Counted from the first letter of the stretch, positions 6,904 to 17,264 are shown. The stretch is DNA of 37,368 nt from Chryseobacterium carnipullorum (GCF_900142785.1 NZ_FRCD01000030.1:1-37368), one strand, 5' to 3'. Numbers and translations are program-made. The notes: a model not told the origin generated them from the sequence alone.

Positions 6904-8490
6904 TTATTTTTTGATCGCTTTGATCATTTGCTTGGAACCATCTTTCATATTCAGTGTCACGAAATACAATCCTTGCTTCAGATCTCCTAAATGAAGCGCA
7001 GAAGATGGATTTTCAATGGTTTTCACCAATCTTCCGGAAACATCAGAGACTGAAACCGATTTTACAAGGTCTGATTTTGAAATATTCAGCACCTCAGTGA
7101 ACGGGTTAGGATAGGCTTTAATATCTTCTTTTGCTTTGGAAACTTCAGATGTAGCCAGTGATGCAGATTCTACGATAAAATTATCGACGAAAAATTCATA
7201 GTCTTCCGAATCGTCTACTGTTCCGTCAGAGGCATAAAATGCAAAAACTGTATTGGCTCCTGTGTAAGAAGTCAAGTTGTAAGAATAGGTCGTAGAAGTA
7301 TTAGACGGTGCGTTGGCAGCATTCCAGGTCTGCAGAACGGTCCATGTACTTCCTCCGTCACCTGAAACCAGAAACTGAACCACATCGTCAGATCCCATCG
7401 CCGAAGGAGTGGTTTCTAAAAACTCTGTAACTCCATAATCAAATTTAACTTTATATCCTCCTGCCGACAGATTGAAAGGTACGGTCTTCAGCCACGCTTG
7501 ATTATCGGTGTAGTAAAGATTTACTTTGGCAGCATTGTCCCCTGAATTCAGGAAGTCACCACTATACCATAATTCGTCAGTATCGGTAGGTCCTGTAGAT
7601 GCATCACCTCCTGAAGCCTGCTCCCAGCAATTTCCCGGAAATGTTGAAAAATTATTGGTATAGGTTACTGTGGGTACCACAACGGCACATTCTGTTGTAA
7701 AGGACGTTCCTAAAGACCATGCACTTTTATCAGTAGCACTGCAGGCAGATCTTACCCACACGTAGTACGTGGTAGCGGAAGATAATGTGGAAAGCTGAGC
7801 AGATGTAGAGGATCCTGCTACGCTTCCTGTAGCTGCAGTAGTACTTGCAGGGGCAGTGTTTGTTGTAGAATAGTAATATTCATAGCCTGTTCCAACGGTA
7901 CTTGTAGAAGCTGTCCATGAAATAGATGCTGAATTGGAAGTTACTGTACTTGAAGATAAATTACTAGGTGCCAGACAGCTTGGAGCTGCTCCTATAATCA
8001 CTGTATAATCGTGCGCTTCTCCATATCCGGCTGTATTACAAGGTTCCGGCTGGCTGGAATACCGGTCGCCTACTCTCATTCTGTAAGTTCCCGGTGTAAC
8101 TGTAGCCGGAATAGAGATGCTGCCGTTGGTAATAGAATTATTATCCGGACCTGTACTGCTTGCTGTTGCAACAAGCTCCGGTGCCGCATCATCAAATGTT
8201 CCGTTGTTATCAAAATCAATCCAGATCCGTACGTTTTGATTGGAATAATCATGAACTACAGAAAAGGCATAATTTACCCCTGCGTTCATATTAATGGTCT
8301 GCGCTGTATAATCTCCGTAAGCTCCCTGAGAACATCCGGTATCCAAATGACTGAATCCAGCTGAAGGAATGGTAAAACTGTCAATCATATCGCCGCCATC
8401 GCACCCGCTGGAAAATTCCGGTATACAATAGGTCTGAGCAAATGCACATGTGCCAATCATTAGTAAGTTCGCAAGTAAAAACTTTTTCAT
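6904..8490 (-). CDS. T9SS-exported surface protein with GEVED and FnIII domains
   Basis: This 528-residue secreted protein starts with a signal peptide (MKKFLLANLLMIGTCAFAQ, cut near residue 19). In order it then shows a GEVED-type beta domain (about 60-167; IWIDFDNNGTFDD, AHDYTV), a fibronectin type III domain (about 172-268; TTYYVWVRSAC), a jelly-roll/MAM-like domain (about 275-445; FDYGVT, MGSDDVVQF, DYEFFVDNF), and a C-terminal type IX secretion sorting domain (about 457-528; AYPNPF, GRLVKTIENP, LKQGLYFVTL). It would cross the outer membrane through T9SS and be released or anchored to the surface. The jelly-roll and sorting modules closely match those of the next gene. The GEVED domain suggests adhesion or carbohydrate interaction, but no enzymatic motif is visible. 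Confidence 0.92.
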   Translation of the reverse strand: MKKFLLANLLMIGTCAFAQTYCIPEFSSGCDGGDMIDSFTIPSAGFSHLDTGCSQGAYGDYTAQTINMNAGVNYAFSVVHDYSNQNVRIWIDFDNNGTFDDAAPELVATASSTGPDNNSITNGSISIPATVTPGTYRMRVGDRYSSQPEPCNTAGYGEAHDYTVIIGAAPSCLAPSNLSSSTVTSNSASISWTASTSTVGTGYEYYYSTTNTAPASTTAATGSVAGSSTSAQLSTLSSATTYYVWVRSACSATDKSAWSLGTSFTTECAVVVPTVTYTNNFSTFPGNCWEQASGGDASTGPTDTDELWYSGDFLNSGDNAAKVNLYYTDNQAWLKTVPFNLSAGGYKVKFDYGVTEFLETTPSAMGSDDVVQFLVSGDGGSTWTVLQTWNAANAPSNTSTTYSYNLTSYTGANTVFAFYASDGTVDDSEDYEFFVDNFIVESASLATSEVSKAKEDIKAYPNPFTEVLNISKSDLVKSVSVSDVSGRLVKTIENPSSALHLGDLKQGLYFVTLNMKDGSKQMIKAIKK

Positions 8491-8686
8491 ATAAATTTAT
8501 TTTATGGTATTAGCTAATTTAATAAAAAAAACACAATAACTATTTTTTTATTTAAAATATAGATGGCTCTCTACCAGTTATCTATATCAAATAGGTTTAA
8601 TTGCTTTTTGCAATGGGTGTGATAAAGTATTTTTAAGTGCATTTATTTTTCATATTATTAAAAACTGATCATCAGTGGGTAAAAAA

Positions 8687-8710
8687 AATAGCAGCCTTTC
8701 AGCTGCTATT
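8687..8710 (-). terminator. Terminator of the large T9SS protein gene
   Basis: Nine-bp stem AATAGCAGC (8687-8695) with GCTGCTATT (8702-8710). The plus-strand A-run at 8681-8688 gives the U-tract on the minus strand. The rest of the 8491-8737 gap shows only AT-rich sequence. Confidence 0.75.
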
Positions 8711-8737
8711 CTATATAATAATACGGTCAATAAAATT

Positions 8738-11700
8738 TTATTTCTTAATGGCCTTGATCGTTTGTTTTGATCCGTCTTTCAAGTTAAGCGTTACCAGATA
8801 CAATCCTTGTTTAAGATCTCCCAACTGAAGAGTTGAAGAAGGGTTATCGATGGTTTTTACAAGTCTTCCGGCAAGATCAACAATTGATACTGATTTTACT
8901 TTAGAGATATCAGAGATATTCAAGACTTCTGCAAAAGGATTTGGATAAGCTTTGATCTCATTTTTAGCTGCAGAAACTTCTGAAGTTGCTAGAAGTGATG
9001 AATCGTAAGCTGAAATACGGAACGTACCGTCTGTACCTCCTCCTGAGCTTGAGTATCTCCATACACTAGCGTATAAAGTTGCACCAGGTGTCTGTCCTGT
9101 TAAAGAAACCTTAGAGAAGTTATCATTACCATTATCATCATCACAAGCGATAGAAGTAGTACTTGTACAGTCTGCAAAAACTGAAAGTACGGTATCTGTT
9201 AAAGCTGTACCTGTAGCAGTATCTGTTTCAATAGTGACATTACCGGAAGCGGGAACCACTACTTTATACCATACATTTCCTGCCACATTTGTTGGCGCTA
9301 AAAGACAGCTGGCAGCTAAAGCAGGAGTATTAGTAGAACCTACAGTTGTTCCATTTACTACATTTTGAGCAAATGTTCCTCCAACCACTAGATTTACAGC
9401 AGAAGAACAGTTATCATTTGCAGGCGGAACAGCCAATGTTGTGAAAGATCCGGATACCCAAGCACTTTGTGTTCCGGCACACATAGATCTTACCCAATAG
9501 TAATAAGTCGTTAAAGGCTGCAGAGGAGTCAGAATCTGGCTAGTAGCTGTAGTAGCTGTTCCTGACGCAGGAGCTGTGTTAGTTGTTGAAAAATAATACT
9601 GATATCCATTTGCCGGAGCAGTCGTAGGAGCTGTCCAGGAAATTGTAGCAGAAGAATCGGTAACCAGTGAAATGTTTGGATTTACAGGAGCATCACAAGC
9701 AGGAATAGATTCTACCACAAAATTATCAACAAAGAATTCATAATCAGGAGTATCATCAACTGTACCATCGCTTCCATAGATAGCAAACATAGTATTAGCC
9801 CCTAAGTAATTCGCTAAATCGAAAACATAAGTGTTTGAAGTATTGCTAGGTGCGTTATTGACATCCCAAGTTTTTAACACGCTCCATGTAGTTCCTCCAT
9901 CTGTAGAAACAACAAGCTGCACCACATCATCAGAACCCATAGGACTGGCAGTTGTCGCATTATAGGTAGTTACACCATAATCAAATTTAACTCTATAACC
10001 ACCAGCAGATAAATTGAAAGCCGGAGATTTCAACCATCCTTGTCTTCCTGTGGTATAAAGATTAATTTTAGCAGCACCGGTGCTTCCTACGTTTAAGAAT
10101 CCATCGGCAACCCAGTAGTTTGTAGTACCTGTACCCGGTCCTGTTGCAGGTGTTCCGCCATTAGCCAGTCCCCAACATGTGCCAGGGAAATTCGAAAAAT
10201 TATTTGTATAACCAGGTGTTATCACACCGCATACTGTTGTAAAGTTTCTTACGGTACATGATGAAGAAGTTACCCCAGCATTATAAGAATTTACAGTATA
10301 GTAATAGGTCGTCGAGGTATTTAGAGGAGTAGGTAAAGTATAAGTGGTCACATTACCAACATCTGCATTGTTTAATACGTCTGTTCCTCCGGATGTAGTT
10401 CCTATAGTAATTCTATAACCAGTTGCGTCCGTATTGGCTGCCCATGTAAACGTAGGGGTCACAGGAACATTAACTGCTGAAGAAGCAGGAGCGGATACTA
10501 CCGGACAAAATGTTTTCGTTGTAAATGATGGCCCTGCAACCCAGAGACCTTGATCAGAACTGCTGCAACGGGATCTTACCCACACATAATAGGTGGTAAG
10601 CGGTGCAAGGTTTATCAATGTAGCAGTGGTACCTGTAGCACCCACTACATTAGGGGTACTTGCACTTGTAGGAGCTGTATTGGTTGTACTATAATAAATA
10701 TCATATGCAGGGGCAGGATTTGCCATCGTCCAGCTTACAGATTCTGTTGTAGCTGTTGAAGTACCCACCGTAACTGTATCCGGCATTAAACACGTAAGTG
10801 CATTAATATTTACATTATCAACATAGATATCATCACTTCCATTATCACCTGTCGCAAGGAATCTTACAACAGCCGTTGCACTGGTGGTTCCTAAGTCAAC
10901 GTATTTGGTAGACCATGAAGCAGAAACTCCGTAAGTGGATCCTACACTGTTAAATGTAACTCCTCCATCAGTAGAAATTTGTATTTTTAGATTATCGGTT
11001 CCGGTTGGATTAATATAATCAAAATTTAAAATTCTGCTTCCTGCACCAGTGGATAAATTAACATATAAATCCATATACCCGGATGCATTCACAGTATTGT
11101 ATGAATGAAATCTTGCAGTCGTTGCTACAGCAGGCGCTGAAACGGTATTGCTTCCCCCTGTGCCAGACCATCCTGAAGCACTTGAAAACCCTGAAAGAGA
11201 AATATCACTTGCTCTCCATGAGTTATCGCCTCTTGCAGGCCATGTTCTCCAATTAGCTGCATTGGGCAGATCTCCCGTTGAGTTACCATTTGCCCATGTT
11301 CCAAAACTTTCAGTGAAAGGTAATGTTGCATAAGCAGGAGCTGTAGAAAGCCATGTTCCGGGAGTAAATGTAAAGGTAAGACCGGAAGCAGGAACAGTAA
11401 CTCCGTTAGTACTTCCTAAAGTACAGGTGGATGTTGTTGATGTCCCGATCGCTGTGGCGGTCCAGTCAGTACCGGTTCTATTATTCATATCTGAACTTTC
11501 AGACCCTCTTATCCCTACTTGACCGGTTAAAGTAGCAGTTCCGGAAACACAGTTACCATATACAATATTAACGGTATTTGATGTTAAATCAAGCTGTATC
11601 TGGAAATTAATAAGCTGTGCAGCAGCCGCCGTATTACCTTGTAAATCTGTAAACTGAACAACAAATTTTGACCCTACAGTTTCATATGAAATTTCAGACG

Positions 11701-12094
11701 TTGTCGTACTTGCATGTCTAAGGTTCGCTGCAAAACCAGCAAATGCTCCTTCATAAGGAGTGGTGGTATCCGTAGAAAGGCCTGAATAGGTAGCTGCCAA
11801 AGCAGGTGTGCCAAGTGTTATAAAACCATTATTGCTAATGTAAATGCTCGAATAAGATTTACCATTATACTTAAAAGCTGATGGTAAGTTAATCGCTGCA
11901 GACACAGCATCTGTTCCTAATGTTGCGCCGGATTGCCAAATAGTTCGACCAGCTGATAGCGGAGTATAGGTTCCACTATTCTGCGCAAATCCATACCCGT
12001 TATTGGTATTTGGATTAGTAGCCTGTGGTGGACCTACCTGTGCATAAGCTCCCATACTCATGGAAACTAAGCACGAAAGTAGAAGTTTTTTCAT
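8738..12094 (-). CDS. Large T9SS-exported multidomain surface protein
   Basis: This 1118-residue secreted protein has a signal peptide (cut after about residue 19, ...GAYAQ). The order is: an N-terminal beta domain with ISNNGFITLG (about 25-250), a jelly-roll domain (about 258-432), two fibronectin type III domains (about 435-527 and 529-622), a MAM-like jelly roll (about 625-797; MGSDDVVQLVVS, DYEFFVDNF), a third FnIII (about 798-892), a domain beginning NDNCSSA that resembles a pre-peptidase C-terminal beta domain (about 895-1035), and a T9SS type A sorting domain (about 1047-1118; AYPNPF, LKQGLYLVTL). It shares its MAM-like module and last ~70 residues with the neighbouring downstream gene. 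There is no catalytic motif, so adhesion or matrix binding is more likely than enzymatic activity. Confidence 0.92.
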   Translation of the reverse strand: MKKLLLSCLVSMSMGAYAQVGPPQATNPNTNNGYGFAQNSGTYTPLSAGRTIWQSGATLGTDAVSAAINLPSAFKYNGKSYSSIYISNNGFITLGTPALAATYSGLSTDTTTPYEGAFAGFAANLRHASTTTSEISYETVGSKFVVQFTDLQGNTAAAAQLINFQIQLDLTSNTVNIVYGNCVSGTATLTGQVGIRGSESSDMNNRTGTDWTATAIGTSTTSTCTLGSTNGVTVPASGLTFTFTPGTWLSTAPAYATLPFTESFGTWANGNSTGDLPNAANWRTWPARGDNSWRASDISLSGFSSASGWSGTGGSNTVSAPAVATTARFHSYNTVNASGYMDLYVNLSTGAGSRILNFDYINPTGTDNLKIQISTDGGVTFNSVGSTYGVSASWSTKYVDLGTTSATAVVRFLATGDNGSDDIYVDNVNINALTCLMPDTVTVGTSTATTESVSWTMANPAPAYDIYYSTTNTAPTSASTPNVVGATGTTATLINLAPLTTYYVWVRSRCSSSDQGLWVAGPSFTTKTFCPVVSAPASSAVNVPVTPTFTWAANTDATGYRITIGTTSGGTDVLNNADVGNVTTYTLPTPLNTSTTYYYTVNSYNAGVTSSSCTVRNFTTVCGVITPGYTNNFSNFPGTCWGLANGGTPATGPGTGTTNYWVADGFLNVGSTGAAKINLYTTGRQGWLKSPAFNLSAGGYRVKFDYGVTTYNATTASPMGSDDVVQLVVSTDGGTTWSVLKTWDVNNAPSNTSNTYVFDLANYLGANTMFAIYGSDGTVDDTPDYEFFVDNFVVESIPACDAPVNPNISLVTDSSATISWTAPTTAPANGYQYYFSTTNTAPASGTATTATSQILTPLQPLTTYYYWVRSMCAGTQSAWVSGSFTTLAVPPANDNCSSAVNLVVGGTFAQNVVNGTTVGSTNTPALAASCLLAPTNVAGNVWYKVVVPASGNVTIETDTATGTALTDTVLSVFADCTSTTSIACDDDNGNDNFSKVSLTGQTPGATLYASVWRYSSSGGGTDGTFRISAYDSSLLATSEVSAAKNEIKAYPNPFAEVLNISDISKVKSVSIVDLAGRLVKTIDNPSSTLQLGDLKQGLYLVTLNLKDGSKQTIKAIKK

Positions 12095-12208
12095 ACGTAG
12101 TAAAAATAAATTAGAGGGTAAAAGTAAACAAATATTCTATTGAAAATCAAAAATTATCATAAAATATTAACAATAAAATCACAAAACAATCCATTGTTTA
12201 CATAAAAT

Positions 12209-12240
12209 CAAATATGTGTTTAATTTTAATATTAAATCAA
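12209..12240 (-). promoter_or_regulatory. Candidate promoter of the large T9SS protein gene
   Basis: On the minus strand TTG (12240-12238), 21 bp, then CATATTTG (12216-12209), a 7/8 match to TAnnTTTG. It implies a 5' leader of about 110 bases. Confidence 0.4.
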
Positions 12241-12380
12241 CAATACCAGAAAAACATATAAAGCATTAATATTCAATATATTAATATGAAATAAAAAGTC
12301 ACTAAAAATAGATTAATTTTCAATTTAACATAAAAAAAATAATATTTTTTCACTTGACAACGACTTAATATTTACATAAA

Positions 12381-12403
12381 AAAAGCGGCAAAATGCCGCT
12401 TTT
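12381..12403 (-). terminator. Terminator of dnaE
   Basis: Perfect 10-bp stem AAAAGCGGCA (12381-12390) with TGCCGCTTTT (12394-12403) and a three-base loop. The A-rich outer flank supplies the U-tract on the minus strand, 23 bp after the dnaE stop. Confidence 0.8.
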
Positions 12404-12425
12404 ATACTTTAGTATGTCCTGATTC

Positions 12426-15400
12426 TTAGTTCAGATAGAATTCATATTTATTTAAGAGTTGTATTTCTTTAATGAGATCTCCGTTGAGATCAACGGAATG
12501 TTTCATAGACTGAACTTCAATCTGAGAATCATCTTCTATATTTTTAATAAAGAATTTAAGTTTTTGATTTCCTTTATTACGATCCAGAACAGTACGGAAA
12601 AAGTCCAGATCTTCGGCGCGTACATCCATGACATCCATCACCAGAGAGATGCTTTTTGCGAATCTTTCAAAAGCTTCCTGAAGTTCAATAACATCATTTA
12701 CATTCACAAAGACTCTTCCGTCCTTCACCTGTGCAAACTTTATTTTGAAGATCACAAATCTCTGAACCTCCAGTTTTTCTTTCAGCCGCATATAATCACG
12801 GTCTCCCAACCTGAAAGAATAAGACCCGGAATAATCTTCCAGTGTAACGAAAGCTACTTTCTCCCCACTTCTGAAACCATCCTGGACCCTATATTCAGTG
12901 ATCAGTCCGGCCACGGTATATTCTTTTCCACCTCCCCCATTTTCTCTTTCTTTCTGAAGGGTCTTCCAGTCTTTCTTTTTTTCTTCAAACAATTCTTCCT
13001 GTTTATTGGCAAAAGCCTGCTCTTTATAAGCATCCACCTCATCGAGATTTAAAAACATAAAATTCCCTTTCGGTTCAGCTTTTTTCGTAACCTCTTCTAT
13101 GATTTCTTCTTCACCTACAGACATTTCATCAGAAACAATTTCGATAAGATCTACCGTTTCATCCTGTGAATCCTTTTCTAAAATCGGAACTTCATCAGTC
13201 ACCAGCTTTTCCTCTTCGTCCTTTTCCAGTACAGACTTCTTAGACAATTGTCCTTGCATAAACTGAAAATGATACTTGAATTCATCCAGCGGATGCGCAG
13301 AAAGATAGAATCCAATAATTTCTTTTTCTTTGTTAAGTTTATGCATATTCGGCCATTCCGGACAAGGTGGCAATTTAGGTTGCTCAATCTGTACCTCATC
13401 GGCAAAATCAGCAAAGAGCGAGTGCTCCATTTCGTTTTTACTTTCCTGAAAACTCTGTCCGTATCTGATCAGCCTTTCAAGATTGGTTTTTCCAGCCATA
13501 TCAATATCAAAATACTGACCTCTGTGATAAGAACCTAATTCATCGAAAGCACCAGCCAAAACTAAACTTTCCGCTACTCTTTTATTCATTTGAGAAGGCA
13601 GTATTCTTTCGAAGAAATCATAGATATTTTTGAATCTTCCATTAGCACGTTCTCTTGTAATCGCCTCACTTGGTCCTTCACCAATTCCTTTAATGGCTCC
13701 TAAGCCGAAACGAATCTGTCCTTTTTCGTTTACGGAGAATTTATACTGAGATTCGTTAACATCAGGACCTAAAACATCTACTCCAATACTTTTACAATCT
13801 TCCATGAACAGGGTGATAGAATCAGTATTGTTAATGTTATTACTCATTACACTCGCCATATATTCTGCCGGAAAATTAGCTTTAAGATATGCCGTGTGAT
13901 AGGCAATTAACGCATAGCATGTAGAGTGAGATTTATTGAAGGCATATTCTGCAAAGGCTTTCCAGTCGTTCCATATTTTTTCTAACCGTTCTTCATTAAG
14001 ATTGTTTTTCCGTCCTCCTTCGATGAATTTCGGATACATTTTATTCAGAACGTCAATCTGCTTTTTACCCATTGCCTTTCTCAGCGTATCGGCTTCACCT
14101 TTGGTAAAGTTGGCCAGCTTCTGGGACAAAAGCATCACCTGCTCCTGATAAACGGTAATCCCGTAAGTCTCTTTTAAGTATTCTTCTGTCTCCGGTAAAT
14201 CGTAAACAATTTCTTCAATCCCGTGCTTTCTGTTGATAAAGTTCGGGATATACTTGATGGGTCCCGGACGATATAGTGCGTTCATGGCAATAAGATCGGC
14301 AAAAACCGTAGGTTTAAGCTCTCTCATGTATTTCTGCATTCCCGGACTTTCATACTGGAAAATCCCGATCGTCCGCCCCTCTTTAAATAACTGATAGGTT
14401 TTCGCATCATCCAGCGGAATTTCATCCGGATCAAGATCTATATTATGTCTTTGTTTGACCAGCTTCATGGCATCTTTAATAATGGTGAGGGTACGCAGAC
14501 CCAGGAAGTCCATTTTCAGAAGCCCGGCACTTTCCGCCACCGAGTTGTCAAACTGTGAGACCAGAATATCGGCATCTTTCGCTGCAATGGTTATGGGAAC
14601 AAGATTACTTACATCCTCAGGCGTAATGATTACCCCACAGGCATGTATTCCTGTATTTCTGATACATCCTTCCATTTTCTTGGCACTTGCCAGTACGTCG
14701 AAACGAGGATCATCCGGGTTACTCAGCACCATTCTCATTTCATCCACAAGCATCTGATCTTCAGGCTTCAGTTTATCGTATTTAGCCAAAGCTTTGGCAA
14801 TATTCATTCCCGGACTGGGAGGAATAAGTTTAGCGATATTATTGGTATCAGGAATGGGAAGATCCAGTACTCGGCCTGCATCTTTAATGGCAGATTTACC
14901 ACCTAAAACAGAGTATGTAATGATCTGTGCTACCTGGCTTTGTCCGTACTTTTCGATTACCCATTTAATCACCCTGTCCCGTCCTTCATCATCAAAGTCA
15001 ATATCAATATCGGGCATTGAAACCCTTTCAGGATTCAGGAATCTCTCAAAAAGGAGATCATACTTAATAGGGTCAACATTGGTAATCCCAATACAGTAGG
15101 CTACCGCAGAACCTGCAGCGGAACCCCTTCCAGGCCCTACCCAAACGCCCATATTCCGGGCTTCGTTACAGAAATCCTGTACAATAAGGAAATATCCCGG
15201 ATAACCGGTATTGGCAATTACATCAAGCTCAAAGTCAAGACGTTCTTTAATTTCATCTGTAATTCCTGTTTCTGCATATCGTTTTCTGGCCCCTTCATAA
15301 GTCAGATGGGTAAGATAAGCCATCTCGCCTCTTTTGCCTCCATCTTCAGCATCTTCAGCATGAATGAATTCTTCCGGAATATCAAACTTAGGAAGAAGAA

Positions 15401-17093
15401 CATCCCTTTTTAATGTATACGGGCTGAATTTGCCTAGAAATTCTTCATAAGCTTCGAAAGCATCCGGATAAGCCAGAAATGCTTCTTTGATCTCATCACT
15501 GTTTTTAATATAATACTCTCCCGTCGTCAATCCTCTTCGTTTTCCAAAACCTTTGCCGACAGGGGTCGTTAATTTTTCACCATCTTTGATACAACTTACA
15601 ATATCCTGAATATTGGCGTCATCTTTATGGGTATAAAAAGTTTCATTCTGAGCAAGAATTTTCGTGTTGTATTTATCTGCCAGATATAGCAAAACTTCAT
15701 TCAGGTGTTCTTCTTCAGGCAACTTGTGGTTTTGAAGCTGTACATAAAAATCGTCTCCGAAAGTGTCTTTCCACCATTTAAAAAGTTCTTCCCCTTTTTG
15801 CTCCCCCGTATTAAGAATAGCATCCGGGATGTCTCCAAGAATTCCCGAAGTTACCGCAATAAGTCCTTCTTTATACTCAGCGATAAGCTCTCTGCTGATC
15901 CTTGGTACTCCAAAGTAGAAACCTTTTAAGAATCCTATACTGGATAGTTTTGCCAGATTTTTATATCCGTTAAAATCTTTTGCCAAAAGAACCATCTGAG
16001 TTCTTCTGTCCGGATCATCTTTGGTAAACTGCTTCTGCTCGTAACGTTCTGATATGTAAAATTCACAGCCTACAATCGGAATCAGAGGCTCTGAAACAGG
16101 TTCTTCTTCTGTAAACTCCGTTCCGTTTTCTTCAGCCTCCTGCTTTCTGGCAAGGAACTCTTTATGCTTTTTTGAGCGGTCAGAATTGGCAGATTCCACT
16201 GCTGAAACGAATTTAAAAGCTCCCATCATATTCCCTATATCCACCATTCCTACAGCAGGAAAGTTTTCATCGGAAGCTTTTTTGATCAGATCATTAATGC
16301 TGGATGTCGCCATCAGGGTAGAAAAAACACTGTGACTGTTAAAATTGAAATATTTTCCGATATCAACTTCGTCAATATTCCCGGTATCCGCTTGTTTTTT
16401 CTTGTTATTAAAATCCGCAACCTGTCTTCTGATAACAATATTAAAGGGCTGTATCGGGTCAGGATAAAGGGTCTTAAAATAGGCCAGCTGATCTTCGGAA
16501 ATCTTCAGTACTTCGGCAGGAATAACTCCTATCCTCATCATTTCAAAGAATACCCTGGCAGTTGCATTAACGTCGGCAGCAGCATTGTGAGCTTCGTCAA
16601 ATTTGTGACCGTAAAGCTTCTCGTACAACTCTTCCAGTTTGGGAGATTTATATCTACCTCCTCTTCCACCGCCAAGTTTACAGTAGTCCGTTCCTAAAAC
16701 CATGGTATCGGCTTTAGGTTTATCCTGAAGATTGTCTTTTAAATTTTTTCTATAAAGCTCTGCTCCAACAATATTATAATCAAATTCTACGTTGTGTCCG
16801 GAAACTACCCTTACCCTGTCCAGAACTTTAGAAAACTCTTCTAAAACCTCCTGAAGATCGCGTCCTTCTTCATTGGCTATTTTGGTGGTAATCCCGTGAA
16901 TTCTTGCCGCATTAAAGGGAATATCATACCCTTCAGGCTTTATTATATAATCCTGATTTTCAATTAAATTACCTTCATCATCGTGCACCTGCCACGCAAT
17001 CTGAACCATTCTTGGCCAGTTGTCTGAGTCTGAAAGGGGTGCATTGAAATTTTTAGGTAAACCGGTTGTTTCTGTGTCAAAAATTAAATACAT
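12426..17093 (-). CDS. dnaE: DNA polymerase III alpha with N-terminal proofreading exonuclease
   Basis: This 1555-residue replicative polymerase begins with a DnaQ-like 3'-5' exonuclease domain (about 1-185): ExoI DTETTG, ExoII SGHNVEFDYN, ExoIII HNAAADVNA. A PHP domain follows (about 245-440), but its metal motifs are degraded (FNSHS for HxH, MVDIGN for TDH). The palm holds GRGSAAGSAVAYCIG and the catalytic PDIDIDF near residues 692-699, then the finger and tandem helix-hairpin-helix regions, an acidic linker (about 1290-1370) and an OB-fold (about 1388-1460; YTVAGLITEYR). The polymerase and its proofreader are therefore one polypeptide, longer than the ~1160 residues of E. coli DnaE. It has its own terminator and stands alone. 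The start is at the exonuclease MYLIFDTETTG, with no upstream alternative. Confidence 0.96.
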   Translation of the reverse strand: MYLIFDTETTGLPKNFNAPLSDSDNWPRMVQIAWQVHDDEGNLIENQDYIIKPEGYDIPFNAARIHGITTKIANEEGRDLQEVLEEFSKVLDRVRVVSGHNVEFDYNIVGAELYRKNLKDNLQDKPKADTMVLGTDYCKLGGGRGGRYKSPKLEELYEKLYGHKFDEAHNAAADVNATARVFFEMMRIGVIPAEVLKISEDQLAYFKTLYPDPIQPFNIVIRRQVADFNNKKKQADTGNIDEVDIGKYFNFNSHSVFSTLMATSSINDLIKKASDENFPAVGMVDIGNMMGAFKFVSAVESANSDRSKKHKEFLARKQEAEENGTEFTEEEPVSEPLIPIVGCEFYISERYEQKQFTKDDPDRRTQMVLLAKDFNGYKNLAKLSSIGFLKGFYFGVPRISRELIAEYKEGLIAVTSGILGDIPDAILNTGEQKGEELFKWWKDTFGDDFYVQLQNHKLPEEEHLNEVLLYLADKYNTKILAQNETFYTHKDDANIQDIVSCIKDGEKLTTPVGKGFGKRRGLTTGEYYIKNSDEIKEAFLAYPDAFEAYEEFLGKFSPYTLKRDVLLPKFDIPEEFIHAEDAEDGGKRGEMAYLTHLTYEGARKRYAETGITDEIKERLDFELDVIANTGYPGYFLIVQDFCNEARNMGVWVGPGRGSAAGSAVAYCIGITNVDPIKYDLLFERFLNPERVSMPDIDIDFDDEGRDRVIKWVIEKYGQSQVAQIITYSVLGGKSAIKDAGRVLDLPIPDTNNIAKLIPPSPGMNIAKALAKYDKLKPEDQMLVDEMRMVLSNPDDPRFDVLASAKKMEGCIRNTGIHACGVIITPEDVSNLVPITIAAKDADILVSQFDNSVAESAGLLKMDFLGLRTLTIIKDAMKLVKQRHNIDLDPDEIPLDDAKTYQLFKEGRTIGIFQYESPGMQKYMRELKPTVFADLIAMNALYRPGPIKYIPNFINRKHGIEEIVYDLPETEEYLKETYGITVYQEQVMLLSQKLANFTKGEADTLRKAMGKKQIDVLNKMYPKFIEGGRKNNLNEERLEKIWNDWKAFAEYAFNKSHSTCYALIAYHTAYLKANFPAEYMASVMSNNINNTDSITLFMEDCKSIGVDVLGPDVNESQYKFSVNEKGQIRFGLGAIKGIGEGPSEAITRERANGRFKNIYDFFERILPSQMNKRVAESLVLAGAFDELGSYHRGQYFDIDMAGKTNLERLIRYGQSFQESKNEMEHSLFADFADEVQIEQPKLPPCPEWPNMHKLNKEKEIIGFYLSAHPLDEFKYHFQFMQGQLSKKSVLEKDEEEKLVTDEVPILEKDSQDETVDLIEIVSDEMSVGEEEIIEEVTKKAEPKGNFMFLNLDEVDAYKEQAFANKQEELFEEKKKDWKTLQKERENGGGGKEYTVAGLITEYRVQDGFRSGEKVAFVTLEDYSGSYSFRLGDRDYMRLKEKLEVQRFVIFKIKFAQVKDGRVFVNVNDVIELQEAFERFAKSISLVMDVMDVRAEDLDFFRTVLDRNKGNQKLKFFIKNIEDDSQIEVQSMKHSVDLNGDLIKEIQLLNKYEFYLN

Positions 17094-17264
17094 ATAAGTT
17101 TCTAACTTTTTTAAAAAAGAGAATGTAAAGTTACTTCATTTTTTTCAGATTATTACTCTATAAAGGAGAACTCTGCACACTTATTGATCTTCTGTAAGAA
17201 AAGAACTATTTTACTAGTACTTATCAACAGATAACCGTTACTGAAAACAGATTTCTCATAAAAC

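Larger units (their letters stand above)
12095..12425. other. AT-rich gene-free spacer
   Basis: These 331 bases are very AT-rich and hold no plausible reading frame. I see only the candidate promoter of the T9SS gene (12209-12240, minus), the dnaE terminator (12381-12403), and A/T palindromes such as ATATTAATAT that are expected by base composition. Confidence 0.6.

Noticed and set aside
12459..13052. 197-codon plus-strand frame inside dnaE
   Set aside because: It is antisense to conserved polymerase C-terminal sequence and is Phe/Ile-rich in the way expected from reading AT-rich coding DNA backwards.
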